DNA of 64,000 nucleotides from Peribacillus folii (GCF_030271255.1 NZ_JASJOM010000002.1:62001-126000), one strand, 5' to 3'. Shown: positions 28,104-37,655, counted from the stretch's first letter. Translations and numbers: made by a program. Notes: generated by a model from the sequence alone, not told the origin.

Positions 28104-28376
28104 TTGGATGGGCAAGCCGTGAAAAATGTATTTGAAGATACTGGCTATCTTTTCTTATACGACAAATTCAATTATCAATTTTACGTATCGGGATTGTTCG
28201 ACTCAGTCGACCAAGAGCGGGTCATTTCTGATTTCTTAAGCGCATTTGCATTTGACGAAATAAAACCACTCTTTTTTGATGACTTTTCCTTTTACTTTAA
28301 CTGTTTCCATTATTCACAGCAAAAGCAACAAATGCTGGATTTCCTCAAAACCGAATACGATGACCATATTTGTTGA
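28104..28376 (+). CDS. Hypothetical protein, about 90 residues
   Basis: Small acidic protein unusually rich in Phe, Tyr and Asp (FLYDKFNYQFYVSGLFD, FDDFSFYFNCFHYSQQ). No domain recognised. TTG at 28104 is chosen as start because AAAGGAG lies 9 bases upstream; the open frame extends 12 codons further to 28068 without a ribosome site. It stands between two terminators, which supports an independent gene. Confidence 0.6.
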   Translation: MDGQAVKNVFEDTGYLFLYDKFNYQFYVSGLFDSVDQERVISDFLSAFAFDEIKPLFFDDFSFYFNCFHYSQQKQQMLDFLKTEYDDHIC

Positions 28377-28418
28377 TGAAGGATAAAAGGGCACCGAGAT
28401 GAATTCCATTATCTCAGA

Positions 28419-28462
28419 CTGTAGACAAACTAGATAAAAATCAGTTTGTCTACAGTTTTTTT
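28419..28462 (+). terminator. Terminator of the 90-residue protein gene
   Basis: Perfect 13-bp stem CTGTAGACAAACT with AGTTTGTCTACAG followed by seven T. Confidence 0.9.
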
Positions 28463-28769
28463 GCATCCGCATTTGACATGTGTAGTTTAAAGCCGGCCTA
28501 AATAGAAGCTTTTAAAGCTCCAGATGGTAACCGATGGGGAATTTCAAGTCCAAACCCCTACTGTCTACATACTCGCTTTAATTTAACCTATATCCCCTAT
28601 TTCTTGTAAAACTCATTATTATAAATTTCCATGTTTTGCAGATAGATATTTACTTCATATGTTTCTGTTTCATAGGTAAATTACACTAATTGTCAAAATA
28701 TAAAAAACATCCCGCTTGTCTTTAATATTCCCAAGTTTTCTTTCAGTGTATTGAACCTTATATCTTTTC
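28463..28769. other. Intergenic region, nothing recognised
   Basis: About 300 AT-rich bases between a plus-strand terminator and the end of the decayed DUF3870 gene. No gene or clear structure seen. Confidence 0.5.
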
Positions 28770-29105
28770 TTATTCTGTACTTTTTTCTCCAGACTTAATT
28801 TGCTGAAAATGAAGATTAAGATCTTTTAGTGCAGCTATCAGTGCATTTGTTGCCTTTCCTTGATAATACGTTTGAATCAATTCGATTGCATCATCAATAC
28901 CAGCACTTAAACAGATCCCTTTTAAAAGCCGTCCAATAAATTAACGTCCCTGTTCTGTTGCTAATGTACAAGACGCCTCGAGTACAACCCCAAATTCGGC
29001 ATCGACTTCCGCTGTAATCGTTAATGTTTCAAAAACACTTTTAGCTGCCATCCCCTGAGGTAAACGGGCGTGACCTGCAATTAAAATGGTTTTCCCATTA
29101 ATCAT
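28770..29105 (-). pseudogene. DUF3870 protein gene with an internal stop
   Basis: The reading starts MINGKTILIAGHARLPQGMA with GAGGAAGG upstream, matches the DUF3870 pattern (AKSVFETLTITAEVD, GVVLEASCTLATEQGR), is stopped by TAA at 28941-28943, and then continues in the same frame (FIGRLLKGICLSAGIDDAIE ... ALIAALKDLNLHFQQ) to its normal stop at 28770-28772. One nonsense codon at position 55 is the only lesion seen. It lies just after the lhgO remnant, the usual partner of this family, at the 3' end of the acyl-CoA operon. Confidence 0.75.
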
Positions 29106-29120
29106 TAAGAACCTTCCTCT

Positions 29121-29616
29121 CTAGGGAGTATTATATTTTTGTAAAGCTACTTCCCTTAAATGACACTGCTCAGGAATTCGGTTAACCACTTATTTGCCAA
29201 TTTCCATTGAAGCAGTAGCTGCGGGCGAAGGAGCATTACATATATGTGCGTTGCGCTTATCCATGATAATATGAAAGTCATCCACCATATTTCCATCGTC
29301 CTTTAAGGCCTGGGCACCAACTCCTGAAGGCATTTCGTAAATTTACTCGCCAATTTCCTGATCCTCGGTAACTTAACACTTCCGTTAAATCTTTTGCATT
29401 GAAATCTGTTTTTTTATATCCTTCTCGTTTGAAGCTTAGTACAGCATTTGGACCTGCATCTACCTCTCCCCTGATCATACGGGTAAAATGCACTCCTAAA
29501 AATGGGAATTACGACTGCTTATGAATATGGAAATCGTTTAATCAGGGCCACTCGCGATGATACCCAACAATTTCTCTGCCAACGATTGCAAAATCATACA
29601 CTTTTAAACACTTCAT
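29121..29616 (-). pseudogene. lhgO: L-2-hydroxyglutarate oxidase (LhgO) gene, reduced by deletions
   Basis: What remains are three blocks of an FAD-dependent LhgO of normally about 400 residues: the N-terminal start (MKCLKVYDFAIVGREIVG, beginning of the FAD-binding motif), then after a large deletion [20 protein letters not shown] and [20 protein letters not shown], then in another frame the C-terminal part ([17 protein letters not shown] ... [16 protein letters not shown]). A stop at 29190-29192 interrupts the last block before VVNRIPEQ. At least two deletions and a stop are needed. It follows the enoyl-CoA hydratase gene by 34 bases, so it was the next cistron of that operon. Confidence 0.8.
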
Positions 29617-29650
29617 TTATCGAGAATCTCTGCTATTTGGCAGCGCCATA

Positions 29651-30427
29651 TTATTGACCTAAAAATTGTGGTTTTCTCCTTTCACTGAACGCATTAAGAG
29701 CCTCTATACGATCTTCGGTAGGGATCGTTATCTCATATGCCTTTGACTCAATGGCAAGCCCCGTTTGCAAATCCGTATTCATTCCATGAGTAATGGCATA
29801 TTTCGCTTGTTTTAATGCAATCGGACCGTTTTTCATCATGTTTGCAGCCAATTCTTCACAGACAGTTTTCAGCTCGGTACGCGGTACCACATTCAAAAAA
29901 ATGCCTAAATCAAGTGCCTCTTCCGCTGTCACCTTTTTAGCAGTGAAGATTAGTTCTTTCGCTTTTGTTTGACCTATTAGTCTCGGTAGTCGTTGTGTAC
30001 CTCCGGCTCCTGGTATGATAGCCCAACTTGTTTCCGTTAGGCCCACTGTTACACCTTCAGCTGCTATGGCAAAGTCACAAGAAAGTAGCCATTCAAGCCC
30101 TCCTCCCAATGCATACCCATTAACCGCTGCGATGGTGGGCTGGGGTAGTCCCGCAATACTGTTAAATACATCTCGAATGGCTTTGACGTTTCTTCTTACT
30201 TGCGCTTCATTTAATGTCTTTCTTTCCTTTAAATCTACACCCGCGCTAAATGCTTTTTGACCTGCTCCTGTGAAAATAACCACACGGATGTCCTGATTAG
30301 CATTAATAGCATCGACAGTTTCCTGAAGATCAATAAGGGTTTCATAATTAAAGCAATTCATTACTTCTTGACGATTCACTGTTATATAAGCAATATGATT
30401 TTCTATTTTGTTTATAATATTAGACAC
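29651..30427 (-). CDS. Enoyl-CoA hydratase/isomerase family protein
   Basis: Crotonase-fold protein of 258 residues that hydrates 2-enoyl-CoA to 3-hydroxyacyl-CoA. The oxyanion-hole region (KAFSAGVDLKE, NGYALGGGLEW) is intact. Both catalytic glutamates are present, in GGGLEWLLSCDFAIA and in GLTETSWAIIPGAGGTQRL. The start is GTG with AAGGAGAG upstream. It follows the thiolase gene in the order dehydrogenase-thiolase-hydratase, so a beta-oxidation-type sequence is very likely; acyl chain length and side groups cannot be told. Confidence 0.9.
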   Translation of the reverse strand: MSNIINKIENHIAYITVNRQEVMNCFNYETLIDLQETVDAINANQDIRVVIFTGAGQKAFSAGVDLKERKTLNEAQVRRNVKAIRDVFNSIAGLPQPTIAAVNGYALGGGLEWLLSCDFAIAAEGVTVGLTETSWAIIPGAGGTQRLPRLIGQTKAKELIFTAKKVTAEEALDLGIFLNVVPRTELKTVCEELAANMMKNGPIALKQAKYAITHGMNTDLQTGLAIESKAYEITIPTEDRIEALNAFSERRKPQFLGQ

Positions 30428-30492
30428 GAAAATTATCTCTCCTTTTTCTTAGGACAATAGCCCCAACTAGTCCAACTAATAAGGGCTTATTT

Positions 30493-31698
30493 TTACTCTT
30501 CCATGTTTTCAATAATTGCTGATACGCCTTGTCCAACGCCGACACACATGGTGGCAAGTCCATACTGAACATTTTGCTTTTTCATCTCATGAAGTAGTGT
30601 TGTCAAAATGCGTGCTCCGCTTGCACCTAACGGGTGACCAAATGCAATTGCACCACCGTTTACATTCACTTTTTCCGGGTCCAATTTTAATTGACGGATA
30701 CACTCAATAGACTGGGAAGCAAACGCCTCATTTAATTCGACAAGTCCAATATCACCCACTTCCAAATTTGCCCTTTCTAATACCTTTTGCGTAGAATAAA
30801 TAGGGCCAAGACCCATAACCGATGGTTCCAGACCAACAACTGCTCCGACTACATATTTGGCTAGGGGTTTTAATCCTAATTCCTTCGCTTTTTCTGTACT
30901 CATCAATAGTAAGGCTGAAGCTCCGTCATTTACACCAGAAGCATTCCCAGCCGTTACCGTGCCGCCTTCAAAAATTGGTTTGAGTTTTCCCAGCTTTTCA
31001 AGCGTTGTATCCGGACGTGGATGCTCATCTCGCTCGAAGACTATCTCATTTCCTTTTCGGTCTTTAAAACGAACCGGAACAATTTCATTCGTAAAACGTC
31101 CAGTTTCAATTGCTTGTTTTGCTCTTTGCTGGCTTTGCAAAGCAAATTGGTCTTGAGCTTCTCGGGACACCGAAAAACGGTAAGCTACATTCTCTGCTGT
31201 TTGTGGCATTGAGTCCACTCCATACATTTTTTCCAGCTTTTTATTCGTAAAGCGCCAGCCAATCGTTGTATCATGAAGTTCCATCGCCCCCCTAGGAAAT
31301 TCATTTTCTGGTTTTGCCATGACATAAGGAGCTCTTGTCATACTTTCTGTTCCACCGGCAATATAAATATTTCCTTCCCCCACCGCAATAGATTTAGCAG
31401 CGTACATAACAGCATCAAGACCTGATCCACACAACCGGTTAATCGTAGTTCCGCTCACATTAACTGGAAGCTCGGCCAGCAAAGCCGACATTCTTGCCAC
31501 ATTGCGATTATCTTCTCCAGCCTGATTGGCATTGCCGAAAATGACATCCTCAATTTGTTCTGAAGGCAAATTGGGGTTTCTTTCAATAAGTGCCTTAATG
31601 ACAACTGCCCCCAAATCATCAGGCCTTACACTCTTTAATGAGCCTTTATATCTCCCAATTGGTGTTCTTACAGCATCTACAATCACTACTTCTTTCAT
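30493..31698 (-). CDS. Acetyl-CoA acyltransferase (thiolase)
   Basis: Thiolase of about 401 residues that cleaves 3-oxoacyl-CoA with CoA. The nucleophilic Cys sits in [11 protein letters not shown] (about residue 87), the catalytic His in [16 protein letters not shown] and the second Cys in TMCVGVGQG. The ATG at 31698 overlaps the stop of the hydroxyacyl-CoA dehydrogenase gene (ATGA), showing tight coupling; the four extra upstream codons are not needed. It resembles PcaF/FadA-type thiolases. Length and motifs are complete. Confidence 0.92.
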   Translation of the reverse strand: MKEVVIVDAVRTPIGRYKGSLKSVRPDDLGAVVIKALIERNPNLPSEQIEDVIFGNANQAGEDNRNVARMSALLAELPVNVSGTTINRLCGSGLDAVMYAAKSIAVGEGNIYIAGGTESMTRAPYVMAKPENEFPRGAMELHDTTIGWRFTNKKLEKMYGVDSMPQTAENVAYRFSVSREAQDQFALQSQQRAKQAIETGRFTNEIVPVRFKDRKGNEIVFERDEHPRPDTTLEKLGKLKPIFEGGTVTAGNASGVNDGASALLLMSTEKAKELGLKPLAKYVVGAVVGLEPSVMGLGPIYSTQKVLERANLEVGDIGLVELNEAFASQSIECIRQLKLDPEKVNVNGGAIAFGHPLGASGARILTTLLHEMKKQNVQYGLATMCVGVGQGVSAIIENMEE

Positions 31699-32564
31699 TT
31701 TCCCATCCACTCTTCTTTCTTTGAATAGTCATAGATGCCTTTTCCAGACTTACGTCCAAGACGTCCTGATTTTACATACTGCTCAAGTAATGGAGCAGGA
31801 CGGTATTTTTCACCTAACTTTTCATGTAAATAGTTTAAATTGTTCAAACGTGTATCAAGACCCACTAAATCCACTAGCTCAAAGGGACCCATTGGGTAAT
31901 TAAGCCCTAGCTTAATCGCTTTATCAATTTTTTCTGGTGTTCCAAGTCCCTCTTGAAGCATATAAAAAGCTTCATTGCCAACTAACGCATTAATGCGACT
32001 CGTCACGAAACCAGGAAACTCATTAATGACAACCGTTTCTTTCCCCATCTTTTTGGCTACTGTTTCTATTGCTTCCGCAGTTTCTGTACTCGTTTCAAGG
32101 CCTCGAATAATTTCTACCAGCGGCATTTTATGCACTGGGTTAAAAAAATGCATGGCTATGGTCTGAGCAGGACGTTTTGCATAAGAAGCAATTTCCGTCG
32201 GACTCATAGTGGAGGTATTCGTTGCGAAAATACAATGAGCTGGTGCGTATTCTTCAATTGTTCCAAACACCTGTCTTTTGATTTCCGCTTTTTCAGGGAC
32301 CGCTTCAATAATGACATCAGCTGAAGTTGCAGCTTTTTGCAAATCTGTTAAATAGGATAAGTTCGCTTTTGCCTTTTGCTCCTGTTCATAGGAAAGTTTC
32401 CCCCTTAAAAGTCCTTTTTCAAAAATAGTGTTCAGTTCAGCTTCAGCATTTTTAAGTGCATGTTCGTTAACATCAACCAGCGTAACCGTAAAGCCCCCTA
32501 CTGCACCAACATAAGCAATTTCACGTCCCATCACGCCTGAACCTATTACAACAAGCCTATTCAT
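31695..32564 (-). CDS. 3-hydroxyacyl-CoA (3-hydroxybutyryl-CoA) dehydrogenase
   Basis: NAD-dependent enzyme of 289 residues oxidising 3-hydroxyacyl-CoA. The Rossmann motif is VIGSGVMGREIAYVGA. The catalytic His is in AMHFFNPVHKMPLVEI with the partner Glu, and the C-terminal domain has NEFPGFVTSRI and PMGPFELVDLVGLD. It is a stand-alone short form like PaaH/Hbd, not fused to a crotonase. AGAAGGGGG precedes the ATG. First gene of the hbd-thiolase-hydratase(-lhgO-DUF3870) run. Confidence 0.92.
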   Translation of the reverse strand: MNRLVVIGSGVMGREIAYVGAVGGFTVTLVDVNEHALKNAEAELNTIFEKGLLRGKLSYEQEQKAKANLSYLTDLQKAATSADVIIEAVPEKAEIKRQVFGTIEEYAPAHCIFATNTSTMSPTEIASYAKRPAQTIAMHFFNPVHKMPLVEIIRGLETSTETAEAIETVAKKMGKETVVINEFPGFVTSRINALVGNEAFYMLQEGLGTPEKIDKAIKLGLNYPMGPFELVDLVGLDTRLNNLNYLHEKLGEKYRPAPLLEQYVKSGRLGRKSGKGIYDYSKKEEWMGK

Positions 32565-32632
32565 TGTTTTCCCCCTTCTAATTTAAATGAAAATCTTTTG
32601 TAGATTAAAACGAAATTTTACTATTGTAAGCC

Positions 32633-33907
32633 TTACATGGTTTTAGTGTTAATTGCGCTTCCTTTTTGGTCCGTAACAACATTTTCTTCCTTTTCAAACG
32701 GATCGTACATTTTTTCCCTGATAAATAGTCCAGGAATCACTGCTGATATGACATAGGCAATACCTAGGGTAGCTAATCCTAATCCTATTGATTGATATTC
32801 CGCAATGAAACCAATCATAAAAGGCGCTATCGCTGCCCCGATTCTGCCAATATTATACGAGCCCCCTACAGCCGTACCACGAATATCCGATGGAAAACTC
32901 TCGTTCATGTATGTGGAATTGACTGCATATGGCATACCATATAGAAATCCCAAAATCGTTAATAACGCGATAACGTTAGTCGGTGTATTGTAAAGATAAA
33001 CAAGGGGTAAGAGAATCGCAGTAGATAGCCCCCCTATAATGAACATTGTTTTTCGACCGTATCGATCTGCCAGCCAACCTGTAATGATCTTTCCTAAGAT
33101 TGCGGCCGTGTAAGTCCCTACCAGGTAGCCTGTCATCTTTTTAAAATCAATACCTAAATCAGTGACAATATACGACGGCAGCCAGGTACCAACACCATAA
33201 TAAGCGAATTGCAAGAAGGTCGCAGTAATGCCCCATAAGATAAAAATCTTTCTTGTTTTTGAATCGTTAAAAATCGTAGCCCACTCGTTTTTTTTATTCC
33301 CCTTTTGTTTTTGCGCTTGCGCTTTTTCTTTCCATCCTGGAGGTTCTGGAACCCTGAATCTTATATAAATGGCTAATAGAACAGGTACAACCGCAATAAA
33401 GTATAGAGGCCGCCAACCATATTCAGGCAATATTGCACCTGCCAATAAAGCTGCCACTAAATATCCTAAAGAATAAGCCGCTTGAATTGTACCTAAAACT
33501 GTCGTTCTCCTTTTCGTAGGTACATATTCAGCCATAAGCATCGTAGCAATTGTATATTCCGCCCCTATACCAATTGCAGATATGAAACGAACAACAATAA
33601 ATTGTTCATATGTTTGGGTAAATCCAATTAAGCACGTTCCAACTGAAAATAGAACCATCATCCAGGTCGCCATTCTCACCCGGCCAAATCGATCAGCCAA
33701 CCAACCACCACAGATCCCGCCGACACCCATACCCACTAAGGACCATGTAGCAATGAGACCTGCAGCTGCATTACCAATATTAAACTCTTCCATTAGACTA
33801 GGCATCGTGATAGACAGCATGATTAAATCCATTCCATCTACCATAAGACCTAAAAAGCAAGCGATGAAAACTACAATCCAAGTCCGGTCTGATCTAACTT
33901 TATCCAT
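32633..33907 (-). CDS. MFS transporter, acid importer type (AAHS/SP-like)
   Basis: Twelve-TM major facilitator of 424 residues. TM1 contains DGMDLIMLS, similar to the DGxD motif of aromatic-acid:proton symporters. The loop 2-3 motif is GGWLADRFGRVRM, repeated as GWLADRYGRKTM in the second half. The central loop is lysine-rich (KEKAQAQKQKGNKKNE). By context it imports the substrate of the acyl-CoA pathway; which acid is unknown. AAGGCGGTG precedes the ATG. A promoter and a cre-like site lie upstream. Confidence 0.82.
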   Translation of the reverse strand: MDKVRSDRTWIVVFIACFLGLMVDGMDLIMLSITMPSLMEEFNIGNAAAGLIATWSLVGMGVGGICGGWLADRFGRVRMATWMMVLFSVGTCLIGFTQTYEQFIVVRFISAIGIGAEYTIATMLMAEYVPTKRRTTVLGTIQAAYSLGYLVAALLAGAILPEYGWRPLYFIAVVPVLLAIYIRFRVPEPPGWKEKAQAQKQKGNKKNEWATIFNDSKTRKIFILWGITATFLQFAYYGVGTWLPSYIVTDLGIDFKKMTGYLVGTYTAAILGKIITGWLADRYGRKTMFIIGGLSTAILLPLVYLYNTPTNVIALLTILGFLYGMPYAVNSTYMNESFPSDIRGTAVGGSYNIGRIGAAIAPFMIGFIAEYQSIGLGLATLGIAYVISAVIPGLFIREKMYDPFEKEENVVTDQKGSAINTKTM

Positions 33908-33940
33908 AAAACACCGCCTTAATTATTTATTCAACTTCTT

Positions 33941-33969
33941 TATATACTTTTGTTGGAAAAGATAAACAA
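33941..33969 (-). promoter_or_regulatory. Candidate promoter of the MFS importer
   Basis: On the minus strand: -35-like TTGTTT (33964-33969), 17-bp spacer, -10-like TATATA (33941-33946). Both are moderate matches. Confidence 0.45.
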
Positions 33970-33976
33970 TTCCATT

Positions 33977-33990
33977 TGTAAGCGTTGTCT
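33977..33990. promoter_or_regulatory. cre-like CcpA site upstream of the MFS importer
   Basis: TGTAAGCGTTGTCT matches the consensus TGWAARCGYTWNCW at 13 of 14 positions. It lies just upstream of the candidate -35, suggesting carbon catabolite control of uptake. Confidence 0.6.
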
Positions 33991-34148
33991 TTTTAAAGGA
34001 TGTAAAGTCATAGGATGGTAGGAATGCTAATAACGAGTAGTTTCCATCACCGATTCATTGTTCAGGCAAACATTTTGTTCATGTACCTATATGAATTGCC
34101 ATATAAACTCTACTTAAACTTTACGGTAGGAAGTTCGATTGTCTTCTG

Positions 34149-34202
34149 AACGATATATCTAGTGGATAAATAAGCAACGATATATCTAGTGGATAAATAA
34201 GC
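34149..34202. repeat. 27-bp perfect tandem duplication
   Basis: The unit beginning AACGATATATCTAGTGG occurs twice head to tail without a mismatch (34149-34175 and 34176-34202), ending 9 bases before the stop of the CoA-transferase gene. No function assigned. Confidence 0.9.
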
Positions 34203-34211
34203 ACTGTATGT

Positions 34212-35399
34212 TTAAATTACCTTTTCATTTATGAAAGATTCAATTTCTTCTCTATCGTATCCTAACTCTAATAATACTTCCTCAGTATGCTCCCCATGTA
34301 AAGGTGGATGTCTCTCAATGGTAACCGGTGTATCTGAAAGTTTGATTGGTGAACCTAAAAGTTTAACGATTCCAACTTGTGGATGTTCAACTTCCTGTAT
34401 CATCTGCCTTTCAAGTACTTGCTTATCTTCAAAAACTCGATCTAATGTATTAATAGGACCACAAGGAATATTATTTTCCTGGAAAGTGGTGAGCCATACG
34501 TCTCCCGTTTTCATACATAATGCTTCTTGTATTTGTGGAATTAATTCTTCCCTATTTATGTTACGTGCGCTGGCTGTTGAAAAACGCTCATCACTAGATA
34601 ACTCATCCAACTCCAGTAAGGAGCAAAAACGTTGGAACTGCCTATCATTACCTACTGCAACAATAATCTCATAATCTTTAGTTTTAAAATTTTGATAGGG
34701 AACTAGGGTCGGATGCTGATTGCCATAACGTTTAGGAAGTTTCCCTGTATTTAAATAGCCTGTAGCAAGATTAAGCATTGTAGCTACCATAGTATCCAAG
34801 AGCGAAATATCACAATGCTGGCCACGACCTGTATGATTTCTTGCCTGCAAAGCAGCTAATATGCTAATAATCGCATGTAAACCTGTAAATAAATCAGCCA
34901 TAGCATTCCCAGACTTTGTAGGTTCACCGTCTGGTGCCCCATTCATACTCATAAACCCGCTCATCCCTTGAGCAATAAAGTCATATCCCGGTAAATGTTT
35001 GTAAGGTCCTGTATGTCCAAAACCTGTGATGGAGCAATGAATTAATGTAGGGTTTAACGCTTTCAATTCTTCATATCCTAGTCCTAACCGCTCCATTGTC
35101 CCTGTTTTAAAATTTTCTACGACAACATCCGCTTCCTTTAGAAGCTTTTTTATGATTTGTATTCCCTTTTCTGTCTTTAAGTCCACTGTGATGGCTCTTT
35201 TATTTCGGTTAACTGCCATAAAATATAAACTTAACTCTTTAATATCAGGAGGAAACCAAGCCCGCGTTTCATCTAGCAATTCCGGTCCCTCCACTTTAAT
35301 GACCTCCGCTCCCAAATCTCCCAACATGCTAGTACAAGTTGGACCAGCAACCACCCGACTTAAATCAAGAACCTTAATCCCGCTTAAAGCTTTAGCCAT
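34212..35399 (-). CDS. CaiB/BaiF family (class III) CoA-transferase
   Basis: Protein of 395 residues that moves CoA between carboxylic acids. N-terminal SGIKVLDLSRVVAGPTCT, EVIKVE, NRNKRAITVDLKTEKG and the catalytic Asp in GRGQHCDISLLDTMVA are all present. Relatives include formyl-CoA, carnitine and succinyl-CoA:glutarate CoA-transferases; the acids used here cannot be told. With no acyl-CoA ligase nearby, this is the likely activation step of the pathway. GGGGAGGG precedes the ATG. Probably co-transcribed with the dehydrogenase gene 56 bases upstream. Confidence 0.9.
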   Translation of the reverse strand: MAKALSGIKVLDLSRVVAGPTCTSMLGDLGAEVIKVEGPELLDETRAWFPPDIKELSLYFMAVNRNKRAITVDLKTEKGIQIIKKLLKEADVVVENFKTGTMERLGLGYEELKALNPTLIHCSITGFGHTGPYKHLPGYDFIAQGMSGFMSMNGAPDGEPTKSGNAMADLFTGLHAIISILAALQARNHTGRGQHCDISLLDTMVATMLNLATGYLNTGKLPKRYGNQHPTLVPYQNFKTKDYEIIVAVGNDRQFQRFCSLLELDELSSDERFSTASARNINREELIPQIQEALCMKTGDVWLTTFQENNIPCGPINTLDRVFEDKQVLERQMIQEVEHPQVGIVKLLGSPIKLSDTPVTIERHPPLHGEHTEEVLLELGYDREEIESFINEKVI

Positions 35400-35455
35400 G
35401 ATACCCTCCCCAATTCTTAATCGATGCCTTGAACCTTATGGAAGTTATTGTTGTT

Positions 35456-37255
35456 TTAAAGTTTTACGGTTCGCTGCACTTGTTTTAATAATGCTTCTAC
35501 AGCCTGTTCTGGAACTTGTTCCCAGTCAACAATAGCATCAAACCATTGCAATAATGATGAATCCGAGTAGCTAAAATCATCCAAACCATTTGAAAGCAAA
35601 TAACGGTGGAGATACTGTAAAGTCATGTATAATTTACGGTAGCTTCCTTGTTCTTTAATTTGCAAAGATGCTTCATCCAGTAAAAGACTGGCAGCGCAAA
35701 CATGATACATGCGGTTCATTAATTGTTTTGCAGGTAATTCTCTCTCTGGCCCGTTCAAATTCATTATTTTCTTTGCTTGCGCTTCAATTTTATTGGTTAC
35801 GTGTAGAAGAACCTTACCAGTCTGCTGCGCCAAAGAATCAGAGATACCACCTTTGAAATTGCAGACTGTATTAAAGAATACCTCTCCAGCTTCATCTTTC
35901 ACTAAGGATCTTATTACGTCTAACGCCACAATATTGGTGGTTCCTTCCCAAATTGCACCTAATTGAGCATCGCGCACAAGCTTCGGTTCCACCCAATCCT
36001 CGATATACCCATTCCCGCCTCTTGCTTCCATTCCTTCAGAGGTGGAATATCTCGCTCGTTTACAAATGTATCCTTTTAGTAAGGGCGTCAAAATCCGTAA
36101 TAGCTTTTCATCGGCTTTGCTTCCTTGATCGGCTTGATCATACACGGAGGCCGTGAAAAATGTCATGGCCGCAGCTGCCTCGGAATCTAGTAATAATTCA
36201 AACAGGGTTTCTTTCATAAGCGGCTTTTCGGCTATAGAGCTGCCAAAGGCTACTCGGCCTCGAGCCGAAATAAGCGCTTCCAAAAAACTTCTGCGCATCA
36301 TGGCAGTGGAACGGACGGCATTCGATAATCGTGAGGAATTTACCATGGACATCATTTGCTTAAAACCATTGGTCACATCACCTACAGCATAAGCGACCGC
36401 CCCTTCAAATGCTACCTCACCCGAAGCCATGTCGCGAGTTCCCAACTTGTCTTTAATTCGGTTGATACTAAACTTATTTAACGATCCATCCGGTAGTTTT
36501 CTTGGCATTAAAAACATCCCAAGTCCTTTCGTGCCCGCTGATGCACCTTCCGGCCGAGCTAACACTAATGCTAGGTCTGTTGATACATTCGAACAAAACC
36601 ACTTATCGCCCCAAAGCTCCCACCGCTCGCCCACTTTTTTGGCCGTTAACGTGTTAGCCCCAACATCGGACCCCCCTTGCTTTTCAGTCATGAATTGGGC
36701 GCACGTCCATAATTCCTTCATATCTGTACTTGTCAAACGGGGTAAATAGGTATCCTGCATGTCTTGGTCGGCATACCTCCTTAAAACACGTGCCCCTGAA
36801 TCTGTCATACTCATTGGGCAAGCTAACCCGAACTCGGATTGTACAAATAAATACCAAAATGCATATTTTAGTACATGTGGAAGTTTCGTAGAAAACCCCA
36901 GTACCGGTTTATGGGACATAGCAGCGAGACCAAATTTACCGTATCCTACATACTCCATTTCCTTGTAGGCTGGGTGGTAGTCCACTTCGTTTATACGCTC
37001 TCCCTTCCCATTGAAAGCAATTAACTCAGGAGTATGCTTATCCGCAATACGAGATAACTCATCTAAACGTGTTCCTGCAATTTCACCTAATTCTGTTAAG
37101 TAAGACAAGGCGTGATCATAATCTTCTTTGGAAAGGTAACGTTGAAGAATAAAAGGAAGATTGGGATCTTCCTTAAAAAAGTTTAAACCCTTTGTCTCTG
37201 GCATCGCGCCCAATTCAGCTTTTATTGAATTGGATGTTAAAAATTCAACATTCAT
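35456..37255 (-). CDS. Acyl-CoA dehydrogenase, long (AidB-like) type
   Basis: FAD flavoprotein of 599 residues, longer than the usual 380-residue acyl-CoA dehydrogenases. The middle domain has CAQFMTEKQGGSDVGANT. The FAD/substrate region has RIKDKLGTRDMASGEVAFEG. The C-terminal helical domain has EGMEARGGNGYIEDW, and its IWEGTTNIVALD holds the Glu at the position of the MCAD catalytic base. The extra N- and C-terminal helices recall AidB and DmdC-type enzymes. It oxidises an acyl-CoA at C2-C3 as the first step after activation. AGGAGG precedes the ATG. Confidence 0.9.
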   Translation of the reverse strand: MNVEFLTSNSIKAELGAMPETKGLNFFKEDPNLPFILQRYLSKEDYDHALSYLTELGEIAGTRLDELSRIADKHTPELIAFNGKGERINEVDYHPAYKEMEYVGYGKFGLAAMSHKPVLGFSTKLPHVLKYAFWYLFVQSEFGLACPMSMTDSGARVLRRYADQDMQDTYLPRLTSTDMKELWTCAQFMTEKQGGSDVGANTLTAKKVGERWELWGDKWFCSNVSTDLALVLARPEGASAGTKGLGMFLMPRKLPDGSLNKFSINRIKDKLGTRDMASGEVAFEGAVAYAVGDVTNGFKQMMSMVNSSRLSNAVRSTAMMRRSFLEALISARGRVAFGSSIAEKPLMKETLFELLLDSEAAAAMTFFTASVYDQADQGSKADEKLLRILTPLLKGYICKRARYSTSEGMEARGGNGYIEDWVEPKLVRDAQLGAIWEGTTNIVALDVIRSLVKDEAGEVFFNTVCNFKGGISDSLAQQTGKVLLHVTNKIEAQAKKIMNLNGPERELPAKQLMNRMYHVCAASLLLDEASLQIKEQGSYRKLYMTLQYLHRYLLSNGLDDFSYSDSSLLQWFDAIVDWEQVPEQAVEALLKQVQRTVKL

Positions 37256-37297
37256 AAAATTTCCTCCTATTCAGATAAAATAGTAATTAACAATAAC

Positions 37298-37311
37298 GGA
37301 ATTATAATTCC
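37298..37311. promoter_or_regulatory. Candidate IclR-family operator
   Basis: Perfect 14-bp palindrome GGAATTATAATTCC, close to the GGAAAT...ATTTCC form of IclR-type sites. It lies at or just downstream of the predicted start of the dehydrogenase transcript. Confidence 0.6.
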
Positions 37312-37319
37312 TATATTTG

Positions 37320-37349
37320 ATATTAAGAGAATATTGTCTAAATTGTCAA
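37320..37349 (-). promoter_or_regulatory. Promoter of the acyl-CoA dehydrogenase gene
   Basis: On the minus strand: perfect -35 TTGACA (37344-37349), 18-bp spacer, -10 TAATAT (37320-37325). The palindrome at 37298-37311 follows. Confidence 0.6.
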
Positions 37350-37655
37350 TTTATTTTTTATTTTAATCTGAACATGACATTTCAACTTTCAAGATCAAAG
37401 TTATATACAATATACAAATATAATATTTTGTTAGATATATACGGTATAAAAGACTAACTTTCGTGGTTATAGGATTCTTTCTTTTAAAGTTATTATAGTG
37501 TTCCATATTAAAGATTCTTAACCCTGTTAATGAGCTTGTCATCCTGGTATGATATAATATTTTCAATAACTGACGGTCAAAATATCGTTTAATAATTTTA
37601 ACGAATACTAACTATAAAACTTAATTTAAATGGGATTTAACGGAGGATTTTATTT

